The position numbers and the translations under genes were made by a program. DNA of 23,372 nucleotides from a virus, in IMG/VR virus record IMGVR_UViG_3300042542_001655, positions 1-23,372 of that record, one strand, 5' to 3'. The notes under the pieces were generated by a model. It worked only from the letters and a program-made list of their open reading frames with translations, did not search any database and was not told the origin of the DNA. Below, one piece after another: positions 1 to 7,792 of this stretch. The number at the start of each line of letters is the position of its first letter. Position 1 is the stretch's first letter.

Positions 1-651
1 AACGCTGAATCATTAAAGACTTTCACGGCAAAACTCAAAGAGGCATTTGCTGCGTTCAAACCTGAAGAGGTTGCAACTGAACAAACATTCGGAATGGCTA
101 CTTTGCCTGATGGCTCTATCCTTAAGTGGGATGGTGAACCTGCGGTAGGTACGGCTGTTATGGTTGAAACCGCAGAAGGTGATGTACCTGCCGTTGACGG
201 TGAATACACATTAGAGGATATGACTACTATCGTAATTGTTGGCGGTGTTATCGCTGAAATTAAGAAAGTAGAGTCAGAGGTTGAAGTTGAAACACCTGAA
301 GCGGTTGCACCCGTTGCACCTGTTGCACCTGCTGAAATGCCAATGGCAAAAGAGGTAATCGAGCGTGTTGAAAAAGTGCAAAAGTTTGCAGAAGATGAAT
401 TGGCTGCTATTAAAAGCAACATCACCGCAATGAGCGAACAGGTATCTGTAATGGTTGCACAAAACGAAGAGATTAAAAAATTCAAAGAGCAATTCAGCGC
501 GTTTCAGTCAAGCGTTACAAAGGCTATCGACGAACTTGGTGATGCACCACAGAATTCAGAGCCAGTACGCAACGAATTCCGCAATGAAGAGAACCAACAA
601 AGCGTAGAAGAGCGTATTGCAGCTACACGCGCTAAGTTGTTTAACCGATAA
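1..651 (+). CDS. Scaffold / prohead-protease C-terminal region (5' partial)
   Basis: The reading frame is open from the first base, so the gene begins upstream and about 216 residues are visible. An ATG at 94 exists but is unlikely to be the true start. The visible part has a beta-rich segment built around 'DGS', 'GEPAVGTAV' and 'DGEYTLED' (bases about 94-270), then a Pro/Ala/Glu linker with repeated 'APVAPVAP', then a long charged helix (bases about 340-520) predicted to be coiled coil, and a polar tail. This layout, directly before the capsid gene, matches the scaffolding end of fused phage protease-scaffold proteins. No protease catalytic residues lie in the window, so the protease part is inferred. 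It could also be a separate scaffold protein. Role: guiding assembly of the procapsid shell. Confidence 0.6.
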   Translation, partial: NAESLKTFTAKLKEAFAAFKPEEVATEQTFGMATLPDGSILKWDGEPAVGTAVMVETAEGDVPAVDGEYTLEDMTTIVIVGGVIAEIKKVESEVEVETPEAVAPVAPVAPAEMPMAKEVIERVEKVQKFAEDELAAIKSNITAMSEQVSVMVAQNEEIKKFKEQFSAFQSSVTKAIDELGDAPQNSEPVRNEFRNEENQQSVEERIAATRAKLFNR

Positions 652-686
652 TCAAAATAATTACTAACTAATAAAAATTACACAAA

Positions 687-1673
687 ATGGCATTTGATTT
701 AACAGGGATGACCAATCACGTAACCGACGAAGCGGCAGACCTTCGCTCGATTGCGATTTATTCACCCGTAACAGTTCCACTTGTTACCGTTGTAGAAGGT
801 ATCAAGTATTCCGAGCGTTTGACATACTTCGATGTTGATCCTCAATTCCAAGCAGACAGCACTTGTGCTACTGTTAACCCTTCAGGAGATTCTGGTAACT
901 TCGATCAGATCACTTTGACAGTTGATAACTTCAAAGTTGAGTTGGATTGGTGTTTCAAAGATCTTGACGCAAAATCTCTTCGTCGTTACTTACGCGCTGG
1001 TGCTAAGTTGGACGAGAATTCTGCGCCACAGTTAGTATCTGCTATTATGGCGCGTACCGCTGAGAAGATCGCTGCAAACCTTGAGTCTGCTTACTGGCAG
1101 TCATCTAAAACACAAGGTGCTGCAACAACTAACCTAAAGCAGTTTAACGGTTTCATTCAGACTATTGAAACTATCGGTGGTTATGTTAACTCTAACACAA
1201 CTAACGAAACTTCAATCACTACTCAGAACGTAATCACTATCTTCGACAACCACTGGTTGTCAGTTCCTGCTGCTATGAAGCGCAAAGAAGATTTGATCAC
1301 TTGTTGCGGTGATGATACTTTTGATAAGTTGGTTATCAAAGTGAAAGATTCTAACTTCTTCCACTATTCTGCATCTGCTGCAGACATCGCTGCTCGTCGT
1401 ATCACTTTACCGGGTACAAACATGGTGATCCAAGCCGTACCGGGATTAAACAGCGACAACACTGGATTAAGCGGTATGCCTTCATTGTTTAAGAACCGTA
1501 TCTTCACTTTCTATAAGTCTAATTTGATCATCGCTACTGACCAAGAGTCTGACAGCACCGATTGGATGACTTGGTACGAGAAGAAGGATGACAAGTTGTA
1601 TGCACGTGTTCGCATGAAGTTTACAACTGGTGTGTTCTTCCCTCAGCACGTAGTATCTTTCAAGACTGCATAA
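687..1673 (+). CDS. Major capsid protein
   Basis: A 328-residue protein directly after the scaffold-like gene. The length, position, lack of Cys-rich or enzymatic motifs and the strongly biased codons point to a very abundant virion protein. The beginning (a polar N-terminus, then 'SIAIYSPVTVPLVTVVEGIKYSE') and the beta-rich end ('KLYARVRMKFTTGVFFPQHV') fit the HK97-like capsid proteins of Bacteroidota phages, although no single diagnostic motif is visible. The start ATG follows an A-rich leader without Shine-Dalgarno, as is usual in this phylum. A hairpin terminator follows the gene, consistent with separate high-level expression. Assembly role: forms the icosahedral shell around the scaffold. 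The call rests on context and general resemblance. Confidence 0.75.
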   Translation: MAFDLTGMTNHVTDEAADLRSIAIYSPVTVPLVTVVEGIKYSERLTYFDVDPQFQADSTCATVNPSGDSGNFDQITLTVDNFKVELDWCFKDLDAKSLRRYLRAGAKLDENSAPQLVSAIMARTAEKIAANLESAYWQSSKTQGAATTNLKQFNGFIQTIETIGGYVNSNTTNETSITTQNVITIFDNHWLSVPAAMKRKEDLITCCGDDTFDKLVIKVKDSNFFHYSASAADIAARRITLPGTNMVIQAVPGLNSDNTGLSGMPSLFKNRIFTFYKSNLIIATDQESDSTDWMTWYEKKDDKLYARVRMKFTTGVFFPQHVVSFKTA

Positions 1674-1687
1674 TTTATAACCTGAAT

Positions 1688-1719
1688 GGTAGTAGCCCCG
1701 TAAGGCTACTGCCTTTCTT
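1688..1719 (+). terminator. Hairpin terminator after the capsid gene
   Basis: The arms AGTAGCC (1691-1697) and GGCTACT (1704-1710) are perfect complements around a six-base loop. Adding a T-G wobble and two G-C pairs extends the stem to 10 bp (1688-1713). It is followed by a short T-rich run (TTTCTT). The weak T tract suggests partial termination or 3'-end protection of the capsid mRNA rather than a full stop. Confidence 0.6.
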
Positions 1720-1732
1720 AATAATATAACAA

Positions 1733-2245
1733 ATGGCTTGTAACATTAATCAATCTTTTGCCTTAGACTGCCGCGATAACGTAGGTGGTATTAAGGAAGT
1801 AAAGATCAAAACATATTCGAGTGCCTTAATTGGCATTGCGGTTACATCAGGTCAAGCCACATTAAGCGGTCAAGGCTTGACGGGTTGGTATAAGTTGGAA
1901 TGCGAAGAGGCTACGGCTACAGCATCTGATAACGGTACTACATCACGTGAGAATGGCACTACCATGTATGCTCCGACAGTTAACTACGTGTACAACGGCA
2001 AAACGGCTGCATTCTTAAATGAATTGCAGAAATATCACGGTGGTACATTCGAAGTTGCTGTTAAGTATAACAACGGTGCTATCCGCTTATTTGGTTATGA
2101 GAACGGGTTGTTCTGCAGCGCATCTGTTGATGAGTCAGGAACAACTTACGGTGATCGTAACGGCTACACAGTTACCTTTACAGGAATGGAAAAGGTAAAA
2201 GCACCGCACATCACTAATAACTGGGACGTTTTAGTTTCCGCATAA
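1733..2245 (+). CDS. Putative major tail tube protein
   Basis: A 170-residue protein between the capsid and portal genes. It is beta-rich, with the pattern 'GTFEVAVKYNNGAIRLFGYENGL' then 'SGTTYGDRNGYTVTFTGME' near residues 105-155. That order (a short strand pair naming an NG turn, then a Ser-Gly loop and a NGY-x-(V/L)-T-(F/L)-T strand) is what I associate with tail-tube proteins of Bacteroidota phages. The N-terminus 'MACNINQSFALDCRDNVGGIK' holds two cysteines. It is bounded by terminator hairpins on both sides, so it is probably made in large amounts like the capsid. A head decoration protein is the main alternative. The family link is by eye only. Confidence 0.5.
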   Translation: MACNINQSFALDCRDNVGGIKEVKIKTYSSALIGIAVTSGQATLSGQGLTGWYKLECEEATATASDNGTTSRENGTTMYAPTVNYVYNGKTAAFLNELQKYHGGTFEVAVKYNNGAIRLFGYENGLFCSASVDESGTTYGDRNGYTVTFTGMEKVKAPHITNNWDVLVSA

Positions 2246-2285
2246 ATTCTGCTCGGGGTTTTGGTTTTCCCCTTGTTTTGGTTTG

Positions 2286-2315
2286 CCCCGTGAAAGCTCT
2301 TCACGGGGTTTTTTT
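2286..2315 (+). terminator. Strong intrinsic terminator
   Basis: A perfect 9-bp stem CCCCGTGAA / TTCACGGGG (2286-2294 and 2300-2308) with the five-base loop AGCTC is followed directly by seven T residues (2309-2315). It lies 40 bases after the tail-tube-like gene. This is the clearest rho-independent terminator in the window. It separates the capsid/tube genes from the portal group, so the following genes need read-through or their own promoter; no TAnnTTTG box is visible in the 40 bases after it. Confidence 0.9.
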
Positions 2316-2355
2316 ATTATTATTAAACGAAACGTGATTACGTAATTTTATTAAT

Positions 2356-2715
2356 ATGATTCAGGTTACCAAAGGCATCAGTCAAACATTGGTATTTACG
2401 TTAAAGGAAAAGACTACGTTAACGAGTCCTTACTATTTGTTTTACTGCGTTGGTCAGGGCAAGAACAACGTAGTAACGTGGATTGCACAACCTACGTCAA
2501 GTGATGATCGTAAAGATCAATTTACATTTATTGAAGGCACAACGGCATCGTTAAGTGAGCAGATATACAACTACTTTGTGTACGAACAGACAAGCGCGGT
2601 TAATACAAATCCAAGCCTTGCGACATCATTAGTAGAGCGCGGACAGATGAAAGTTAACGATGTTAACGAACAGGAATATCAGTTGCCTAATAGCACAACA
2701 CAATATCACTTCTAA
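2356..2715 (+). CDS. Small phage structural protein, function unknown
   Basis: A 119-residue beta-rich protein, with 'TLVFTLKEKTTLTSPYYLFYCVG' at residues 11-33 and 'YNYFVYEQTSA' near residues 71-81. It looks like a small immunoglobulin-like or jelly-roll-type protein often found among Bacteroidota phage virion genes, but I cannot name a fold or role with confidence. It has no signal peptide or membrane segment. Its stop overlaps the A of the portal ATG by one base (TAATGG), so the two are likely translationally coupled. Candidate roles are a head or tail accessory protein; an assembly factor for the portal is possible. Confidence 0.5.
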   Translation: MIQVTKGISQTLVFTLKEKTTLTSPYYLFYCVGQGKNNVVTWIAQPTSSDDRKDQFTFIEGTTASLSEQIYNYFVYEQTSAVNTNPSLATSLVERGQMKVNDVNEQEYQLPNSTTQYHF

Positions 2716-4610
2716 TGGAGGAAAATAAAAACATACTTCCCGTAATTAAATGGAATGCTTTTAACAATAGAAAGCGTCCTGAATTCGTGGAAATTAAAAA
2801 TACGGATATAATTAAGAGCGGTGAGAAAAACGACTTCCCGTATTACTTGACCGATTTATATCGTCGTAGCGCATTACATTCGGCTATCATCAACGCGAAG
2901 GTGAATTACATCGCAGGTCGTGGATGGACTTTTGAGCGTAGCGCATACATGAGCGTGGCGCAGCGTTCGTTAGCTGAAAATCTAATTAAGCAGCCATTTG
3001 CGGACATGGATTTGACCGAGTCGACGTTACGATGGACGCGCGACTTTGAAATTCACAATATGTTCGCGGTGTTGGTGAAGTGGAGCAAGAATAAGCGCAC
3101 GGCTACGTTAGAACACATCGACGTTGCTAACTTACGCACGAATGAAGATACTACCGAGTTTTATTACACGAGAAAGTGGTATGTAATGAAAAACGGTAAG
3201 CGGATCGAGAATAAAAACTTCGCAGAAGAGAAGGATTATAAGGTTTATCCTGCCTACGATCCTAACGACCGTAATGGTGATCAGATATTTTTCTATTCAG
3301 TGTTCCATCCTGATCAGTACGTGTATTCATTGCCTGTCTATTATGGCGGTGTAACTTGGATCGAGAATCACATTGCCTATTCTGATTTTCAATATCAAAA
3401 TATCACCGCGTCATTCTCACCAATGATGCAGGTTAAGATCTACGGGAATATCCCTGACGAACAAAAGCAGGACGAAATAACGGACGGCATTACAAAGAAT
3501 TTCACAAGTCCGGAAGGTAAGCGAATGATTGTAGGCTTTTATCAAAGCCGTGATAGTTCAACGGACGTGGAGGCTATTAATGTTCCGGATCAGTCAACGC
3601 TTTATAAAGAAGTTGCAGAACAGTCGGAGTTAAATATATGTTCAGCACATGAATTCCCGAAACTGTTATTAGGCATTACCACTGCAGGTGCGTTAGGGCA
3701 GCGTAATGAGTTGGTTGTGATGGAAGAGTCTTTCTACAATCGTTACGTGGTTAGCCGTCAGCGTTGCATTGAGTATGTGTTCAACACAATCGCACATGAT
3801 TTGGGGTTACCTATCAATCTTAAGTTACAGCGCGTTAAATCAGTTGATTGGATGCCGAGCGATACAGCTATCGAGAACGCTTTAGGTGTTGATGGATTGC
3901 GTAAGTACGTGTTATCACGCTTGGGCATGGAGGATTCGCAATACATGAAGTATAGCAACGTGAAGCCTAACGCAAATTTGCAGCTGTTCACAAAGTACGG
4001 TGTTGATGCAGCGAAATATGAGGTGGTGAAGTTTCGCGATTTGGAAACCGAGAACGCGGACGAAGTAGAGGTAAGCGAATCGGATTTTATGACATTCGCA
4101 AAGGCTGAAATAAAGTCATTAGATCGTGTGGTATTGGATTTATTAAACAAGGACGCGTTTATGCCATCAGAGGAAATCGCAAAGGTGGCAAAGGTTTCTA
4201 TCGGTGATGTGAAAGACACGATTGATCGTTTGCGTGAAGCAGGACGCATCAAATACAGCCCTGAAAAGATCGCAGGTGATAAGGTTGGCGCGTATGAGTT
4301 GACCGAGAAAGGTTTGCAGACGCTCGAAGAGAATCCCGCACGAACAGAGCCGTTAAAGGTTATGTACCGTTATGAATTAGGAGCAAACGCACCTAAGTTA
4401 GTTGCAGGTGGTAAGTCGCGTCCGTTTTGCGTAGAATTGATGGATATGAAGCGACTTTATAGCCGTGAGGATATAAACGCGATGAGCGTAGAGGAAGGTC
4501 GCAATGTGTGGAGTCTACGCGGTGGTTGGTACACGAATCCAAATACAGGTGTAGCGCGTCCGCAATGCAGACACACTTGGCAGCAAGTAATCGTTAAAGA
4601 AAGACAGTAA
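2715..4610 (+). CDS. Portal protein with winged-helix-like insert and MuF-like C-terminus
   Basis: A 631-residue protein. Residues 1-430 look like a phage portal: 'YYLTDLYRRSALHSAIINAKVNYIAGRGW' near residues 43-71 is the hallmark N-terminal helix pair, and 'GITTAGALGQRNELVVMEESFYNRYVV' near residues 320-347 fits the long stem helix. The portal ring sits at one capsid vertex and is the gate for DNA packaging and tail attachment. Residues about 470-535 carry a helix-helix-wing pattern ('PSEEIAKVAKVSIGDVKDTIDRLREAGRIKY'). Residues about 568-631 have 'RPFC...YSREDINAM...GGWYTNPNTG...CRHTW', which resembles the C-terminal end of MuF-type minor head proteins and could bind a metal through Cys/His. 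Finding the portal downstream of the capsid gene is not the common order. Confidence 0.75.
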   Translation: MEENKNILPVIKWNAFNNRKRPEFVEIKNTDIIKSGEKNDFPYYLTDLYRRSALHSAIINAKVNYIAGRGWTFERSAYMSVAQRSLAENLIKQPFADMDLTESTLRWTRDFEIHNMFAVLVKWSKNKRTATLEHIDVANLRTNEDTTEFYYTRKWYVMKNGKRIENKNFAEEKDYKVYPAYDPNDRNGDQIFFYSVFHPDQYVYSLPVYYGGVTWIENHIAYSDFQYQNITASFSPMMQVKIYGNIPDEQKQDEITDGITKNFTSPEGKRMIVGFYQSRDSSTDVEAINVPDQSTLYKEVAEQSELNICSAHEFPKLLLGITTAGALGQRNELVVMEESFYNRYVVSRQRCIEYVFNTIAHDLGLPINLKLQRVKSVDWMPSDTAIENALGVDGLRKYVLSRLGMEDSQYMKYSNVKPNANLQLFTKYGVDAAKYEVVKFRDLETENADEVEVSESDFMTFAKAEIKSLDRVVLDLLNKDAFMPSEEIAKVAKVSIGDVKDTIDRLREAGRIKYSPEKIAGDKVGAYELTEKGLQTLEENPARTEPLKVMYRYELGANAPKLVAGGKSRPFCVELMDMKRLYSREDINAMSVEEGRNVWSLRGGWYTNPNTGVARPQCRHTWQQVIVKERQ

Positions 4611-4611
4611 G

Positions 4612-5187
4612 ATGAGTACAATTAATAAACCGTTAATGCTGAAGCCTAATGACGAAGGCTTGTTGGCATACGTAGAATCAACATACGATCAGAATCAATT
4701 GTGCGAAATCATTTGGGATACGCAGCGTCAACACATTAGACCGATATTAGGTAGTGCGTTGTACGATGAGATTTTATCGCAGATTCAGAATAACAACTTG
4801 ACGCAATTGAACACGACATTGCTGAACCTATACATCAACCCGGTGATGAAGTTCTACGTGTTGGCTAATGGGTTGTATGTGTTCAATTATAAGATCCGTC
4901 AAAAGGGAATGGTTACCATGAATAGTGATAATTCTAATCCTGCGAGTATTTCGGAGTTGGATCGGATGTATAAGTACTTTGACGATAAGGGACAAACGGA
5001 TGCAGATATGCTTATGCGTTACCTTGTCGAGAATGACGATAATTACCCACTATACAAAGATGCTGGAGATGGATTTGATACTATTCATCCAACAGGTCAA
5101 CAATACAATGTAGGCTTTTATATGGGTAGCTATCGCAACGGATATAACCCATGTGGTACAGGAGATGAAAACACAATTGACTTCTAA
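4612..5187 (+). CDS. Putative head-tail adaptor (DUF6712-like)
   Basis: A 191-residue, mostly helical protein that starts two bases after the portal stop. Residues 25-60 ('YDQNQLCEIIWDTQRQHIRPILGSALYDEILSQIQ') match the recurring pattern of Bacteroidota head-tail adaptor proteins, where an early helix is followed by 'LG..LYDEI'. A central helical region (residues 65-100) is followed by a polar segment and a Gly/Tyr-rich tail. Position right after the portal supports a ring-forming connector under the portal. The ATG has a weak purine run (GACAGTAAG) before it. The DUF number is from memory and was not checked. Confidence 0.55.
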   Translation: MSTINKPLMLKPNDEGLLAYVESTYDQNQLCEIIWDTQRQHIRPILGSALYDEILSQIQNNNLTQLNTTLLNLYINPVMKFYVLANGLYVFNYKIRQKGMVTMNSDNSNPASISELDRMYKYFDDKGQTDADMLMRYLVENDDNYPLYKDAGDGFDTIHPTGQQYNVGFYMGSYRNGYNPCGTGDENTIDF

Positions 5188-5314
5188 AAATGCTAAGAAG
5201 ATATTAAAATTCTTAGCCGACAAACAGGATGACAAGTTACAGTCAAATAACAACGCTGAATCAACTGATCGCAAACGTTCAGGAGATAGCAACGCAGCAC
5301 CGACAAATAAATGA
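5165..5314 (+). CDS. Candidate 49-residue ORF inside the connector region
   Basis: An ATG at 5165, inside the end of the adaptor gene and preceded by ACAGGAG, opens a 49-codon frame ending at the TGA at 5312-5314. The product starts 'MKTQLTSKNAKKILKFLADK', a basic amphipathic helix, and ends in a polar low-complexity tail. The last 86 bases overlap the next gene in another frame, so the tail may be constrained by that gene. The Shine-Dalgarno-like spacing and the helix argue for a real gene; the overlap and lack of a recognisable family argue against. Treat it as a candidate. Confidence 0.3.
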   Translation: MKTQLTSKNAKKILKFLADKQDDKLQSNNNAESTDRKRSGDSNAAPTNK

Positions 5315-5900
5315 CTTCAAGTACGGTAATACTTGGGAGCATTATTCGTCAGGGACTACAAACACGCCTGAACTATGGTGTAATGTAGAAAGCGCAACGC
5401 GTAACATTAACAGCACCATTTACACTATCCGATTCTGGGTAGTTGACAATGTTATACGCGGTGAACTTGACGAGTTAGAGCGTCATAGCGACCTTGTATT
5501 GATTGCTGAAGATATTATTGCACAACTTCGCAACCCTGCTTATAAGTGGCTTGTAAGTCGTACGCAGTCGATCAATATCGATTTGCTTGTCGAGTATTCG
5601 CCAAAGAATTTTGCAGGTGCATCTTTTAGTATAGACGTAGAAATAAGTAAAGCGGATGAGCGTTGCAACATCCCATTTATTGCGCCTCCTATTAGTGGTG
5701 GTGGTGGTAGTGGTGGCGGTGGCGATTGCGATGATGCGAACGTGAGAAACAGCAATGCAAGTTATACGCAAACGGTAGCCAGTGGAGCAACATTAACATT
5801 ACCGGATACAACGGTTAACGTGTACGTGAATAACGTGTTGGAAGATACGGTTACAATAGTAACATTAGGAAATGAAACAATAAACATAGTATGGCAGTAA
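5229..5900 (+). CDS. Neck / tail-completion protein with Gly-linker and beta tail domain
   Basis: A 223-residue protein. Residues 1-150 are an alpha/beta domain ('YTIRFWVVDNVIRGELDELERHSDLVLIAEDIIAQLRNP', residues 65-103), which resembles tail-terminator or tail-completion proteins placed after the connector. Residues 156-164 are the flexible linker GGGGSGGGG. Residues 165-223 form a small Thr/Val/Asn-rich beta domain ('SGATLTLPDTTVNVYVN...INIVWQ') that recurs in Bacteroidota phage structural proteins. The 3' end overlaps the tail fibre gene by 10 bases. The function is inferred from position and fold impression, not from a catalytic or diagnostic motif. Confidence 0.5.
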   Translation: MTSYSQITTLNQLIANVQEIATQHRQINDFKYGNTWEHYSSGTTNTPELWCNVESATRNINSTIYTIRFWVVDNVIRGELDELERHSDLVLIAEDIIAQLRNPAYKWLVSRTQSINIDLLVEYSPKNFAGASFSIDVEISKADERCNIPFIAPPISGGGGSGGGGDCDDANVRNSNASYTQTVASGATLTLPDTTVNVYVNNVLEDTVTIVTLGNETINIVWQ

Positions 5901-7168
5901 CGGTAAATATAGATAGTCAGATAGTCGTAAAAACGGCGGCGCAATGGGCAGCGGATAGTACCGTGTACTCATCGCAGCGTATATTGGTTACGTCTGATGT
6001 AACTTACACTAATTCTGATCAGCGTAAATTTAAGATCGCTGACGGTGTGCAGACGTGGTCTAACTTGGATTATATGCCTATCGCGCAAACATTAGCGCAG
6101 GTATTAGCGAATGACAACGACACGAACAACTTAGACATAGTAAGTCCAAACGGCAAGTCTATTGTTGCGGTTCATAATCAATACATCCGCTTATTGCACG
6201 ACGATGGCAATGACTCGGAGTTGTATCTTCATTCAGCTGACGCTACATTAAAAACGGCTACGGGTGGGTTTTACGTTAATGAAACAGCGTTAACAGACAC
6301 GAAGCACATTCAAATCAAAAGCGCGTCAACAACTATACAGCACGACACAACGGTAAGCATAAATACGCCTAATGTTAATTTGCCACAAGAGACGGCTTCA
6401 CGTATTGCTATTTTTGATGCGAGTAAAAACGTTAAGGCAGCAAATACAACTACCTATCCTGACCTTACCGAATTAAGTTACATTAAGGGTGTCACATCAG
6501 CGATACAAACGCAATTAAACGGCAAACAAGCTACGCTTACAAACCCTGTAACGGGAACAGGCACTAACAATGAAATAGCTGCGTTCAATTCCACAGGTAG
6601 CACGATCACTTCGTTAACTACCGCTACGTACCCATCACTTACTGAATTGTCGTATGTTAAGGGTGTTACATCTGCAATACAAACGCAGATAAACAATGGT
6701 GTTCGTTCAATTTATCAGGACTTTACCGTAAGTTCTGCTTTAACAGGCACAACATCAATTACTTTGATTAATAGTGCTTTAATTCCTGCTAATACGGTTA
6801 CTGTCGGAAAAAGAATAGAAATATTGGTAAGGGCTTTACGAAGTACGACATCAGGAAATGGGAGTAATTATTTGTATTTCAACACATCCGCAAGTTTATC
6901 AGGCGCAACTCAGATCGGAATACAAACGGTCGCTGCTCGTATGTACTCAATGCAACGTCAGTTGTGGGTACGATCATCTACCGAATCGGAGACAATAAAC
7001 TCATCAACATCAGTATCAGCATCAGATCCAGCAGCATCAACGGCAAACGTAGCATGGACTATATTAAATATAGACTGGACGGCTAACGTATATATAATTC
7101 AAGCATTTGCAAATGCTGCAAATGGCGATAGCACTACATCACGAGGTATGGTAATTACAATAATTTAA
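5891..7168 (+). CDS. Tail fibre / receptor-binding protein
   Basis: A 425-residue protein. Residues 13-62 ('KTAAQWAADSTVYSSQRILVTSD' to 'RKFKIADGVQTWSNLDY') match the N-terminal domain common to phage tail fibres and tropism proteins, where a 'TAAEW...' start leads to 'FKIGDG...W..L.Y'. The middle (residues 188-270) holds two near-identical repeats typical of trimeric fibres. Residues 271-425 form a Ser/Thr-rich beta domain that probably contacts the host surface. No intramolecular chaperone (peptidase S74) end is visible, so the fibre may fold unaided or need an accessory protein; the 66-residue protein encoded directly after could be one, but that is speculation. The gene overlaps the neck gene by 10 bases. 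Confidence 0.7.
   Translation: MAVTVNIDSQIVVKTAAQWAADSTVYSSQRILVTSDVTYTNSDQRKFKIADGVQTWSNLDYMPIAQTLAQVLANDNDTNNLDIVSPNGKSIVAVHNQYIRLLHDDGNDSELYLHSADATLKTATGGFYVNETALTDTKHIQIKSASTTIQHDTTVSINTPNVNLPQETASRIAIFDASKNVKAANTTTYPDLTELSYIKGVTSAIQTQLNGKQATLTNPVTGTGTNNEIAAFNSTGSTITSLTTATYPSLTELSYVKGVTSAIQTQINNGVRSIYQDFTVSSALTGTTSITLINSALIPANTVTVGKRIEILVRALRSTTSGNGSNYLYFNTSASLSGATQIGIQTVAARMYSMQRQLWVRSSTESETINSSTSVSASDPAASTANVAWTILNIDWTANVYIIQAFANAANGDSTTSRGMVITII
6452..6700 (+). repeat. Two 25-residue fibre repeats
   Basis: Codons at 6452-6526 and 6626-6700 encode the same segment with few changes: 'TYPDLTELSYIKGVTSAI' and 'TYPSLTELSYVKGVTSAI', each followed by QTQ and a short polar end. The units are spaced by 174 bases (58 codons). 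The nucleotide sequences differ at many third positions, so the repeat is old and kept at protein level. Such repeats usually form the shaft of a trimeric fibre. Confidence 0.75.
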
Positions 7169-7170
7169 TT

Positions 7171-7371
7171 ATGGAACATATAATCAAAAATGACTTAGAA
7201 GTTAATTGGAGAAATAATCAATTAACATTCGTGTCAACTACTAAAATCGACGATAATATCGCACAAGTAGAATTTGAATCATGCGTGGTTTTATTTGTTG
7301 CAAATGATACAACTATAAATAATATATTGTGCAAAAGTGCTGACGAAATAGTTACAGCATTTAACAAATAA
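7171..7371 (+). CDS. Small hypothetical protein next to tail fibre
   Basis: A 66-residue acidic protein starting two bases after the tail fibre stop. It has an alternating hydrophobic pattern ('NQLTFVSTTKIDDNIAQVEFESCVVLFVAND', residues 15-45) that suggests one small beta sheet followed by a helix. There is no signal peptide or membrane segment. It is more AT-rich than the fibre body. Its place between fibre and holin fits a fibre accessory or assembly factor, but nothing in the sequence shows this. No family recognised. Confidence 0.5.
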   Translation: MEHIIKNDLEVNWRNNQLTFVSTTKIDDNIAQVEFESCVVLFVANDTTINNILCKSADEIVTAFNK

Positions 7372-7377
7372 CACCGC

Positions 7378-7776
7378 ATGAAATTCGTGAGAAAATTAAT
7401 TGAACATTTAACACATTTGCCTGAGTTGGCAATCGTGTACTTTTCACCTGCAGCAGGTCAGATCCTTTGGGTGATACTTGCAATACTAACCGATACAGCA
7501 ACTGGCGTTTGGGCTGCAAAGAAAGCAGGTGAAAAGATTAACAGTCGTAGGTTAGCGGACATCGCACCGAAGATGCTTGTGTACATATTAGGCTTGTTAT
7601 TAGCACACGCTTCGGACGTTACTTTTGATTTACCAAACAAGTTCGGCATTTCCGCGCTATCTGTTGTATCTTTGGCATTTGCAGGTATTGAACTTAAATC
7701 GATCGATGAAAACTTTGAAAAGGCTACCGGACACGGGGTATTTAAAAAAGTCATCAACGCGATAAAGAGAAAGTAA
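7378..7776 (+). CDS. Phage holin
   Basis: A 132-residue membrane protein. Hydrophobic segments lie at about residues 20-45 ('QILWVILAILTDTATGVWAA'), 65-80 ('MLVYILGLLLAHA') and 92-106 ('ISALSVVSLAFAGIEL'), with a basic C-terminus ('KKVINAIKRK'). The 'ILTDTATGVWAAKKAGEKINSRRLADIAPKMLVY' pattern matches the phage_holin_4 (Cph1-type) family, in which a conserved Asp-x-x-x-Gly follows the first membrane helix. Holins open the inner membrane at the end of infection, letting the amidase encoded downstream reach the peptidoglycan. It starts seven bases after the preceding gene's stop. Confidence 0.8.
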   Translation: MKFVRKLIEHLTHLPELAIVYFSPAAGQILWVILAILTDTATGVWAAKKAGEKINSRRLADIAPKMLVYILGLLLAHASDVTFDLPNKFGISALSVVSLAFAGIELKSIDENFEKATGHGVFKKVINAIKRK

Positions 7777-7792
7777 ACCAAAACAAAAAAAC

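Noticed and set aside
3758-4252. Long antisense open frame (164 codons) opposite the portal gene
   Set aside because: It lies wholly within the well-supported portal gene, its product is Ser/Thr/Ile-rich without a domain, and no promoter or start signal supports it; it is a codon-bias shadow.
6441-6720. CRISPR or tandem DNA repeat
   Set aside because: The two units are protein-level fibre repeats with many synonymous changes and only two copies; no spacer array exists in the window.
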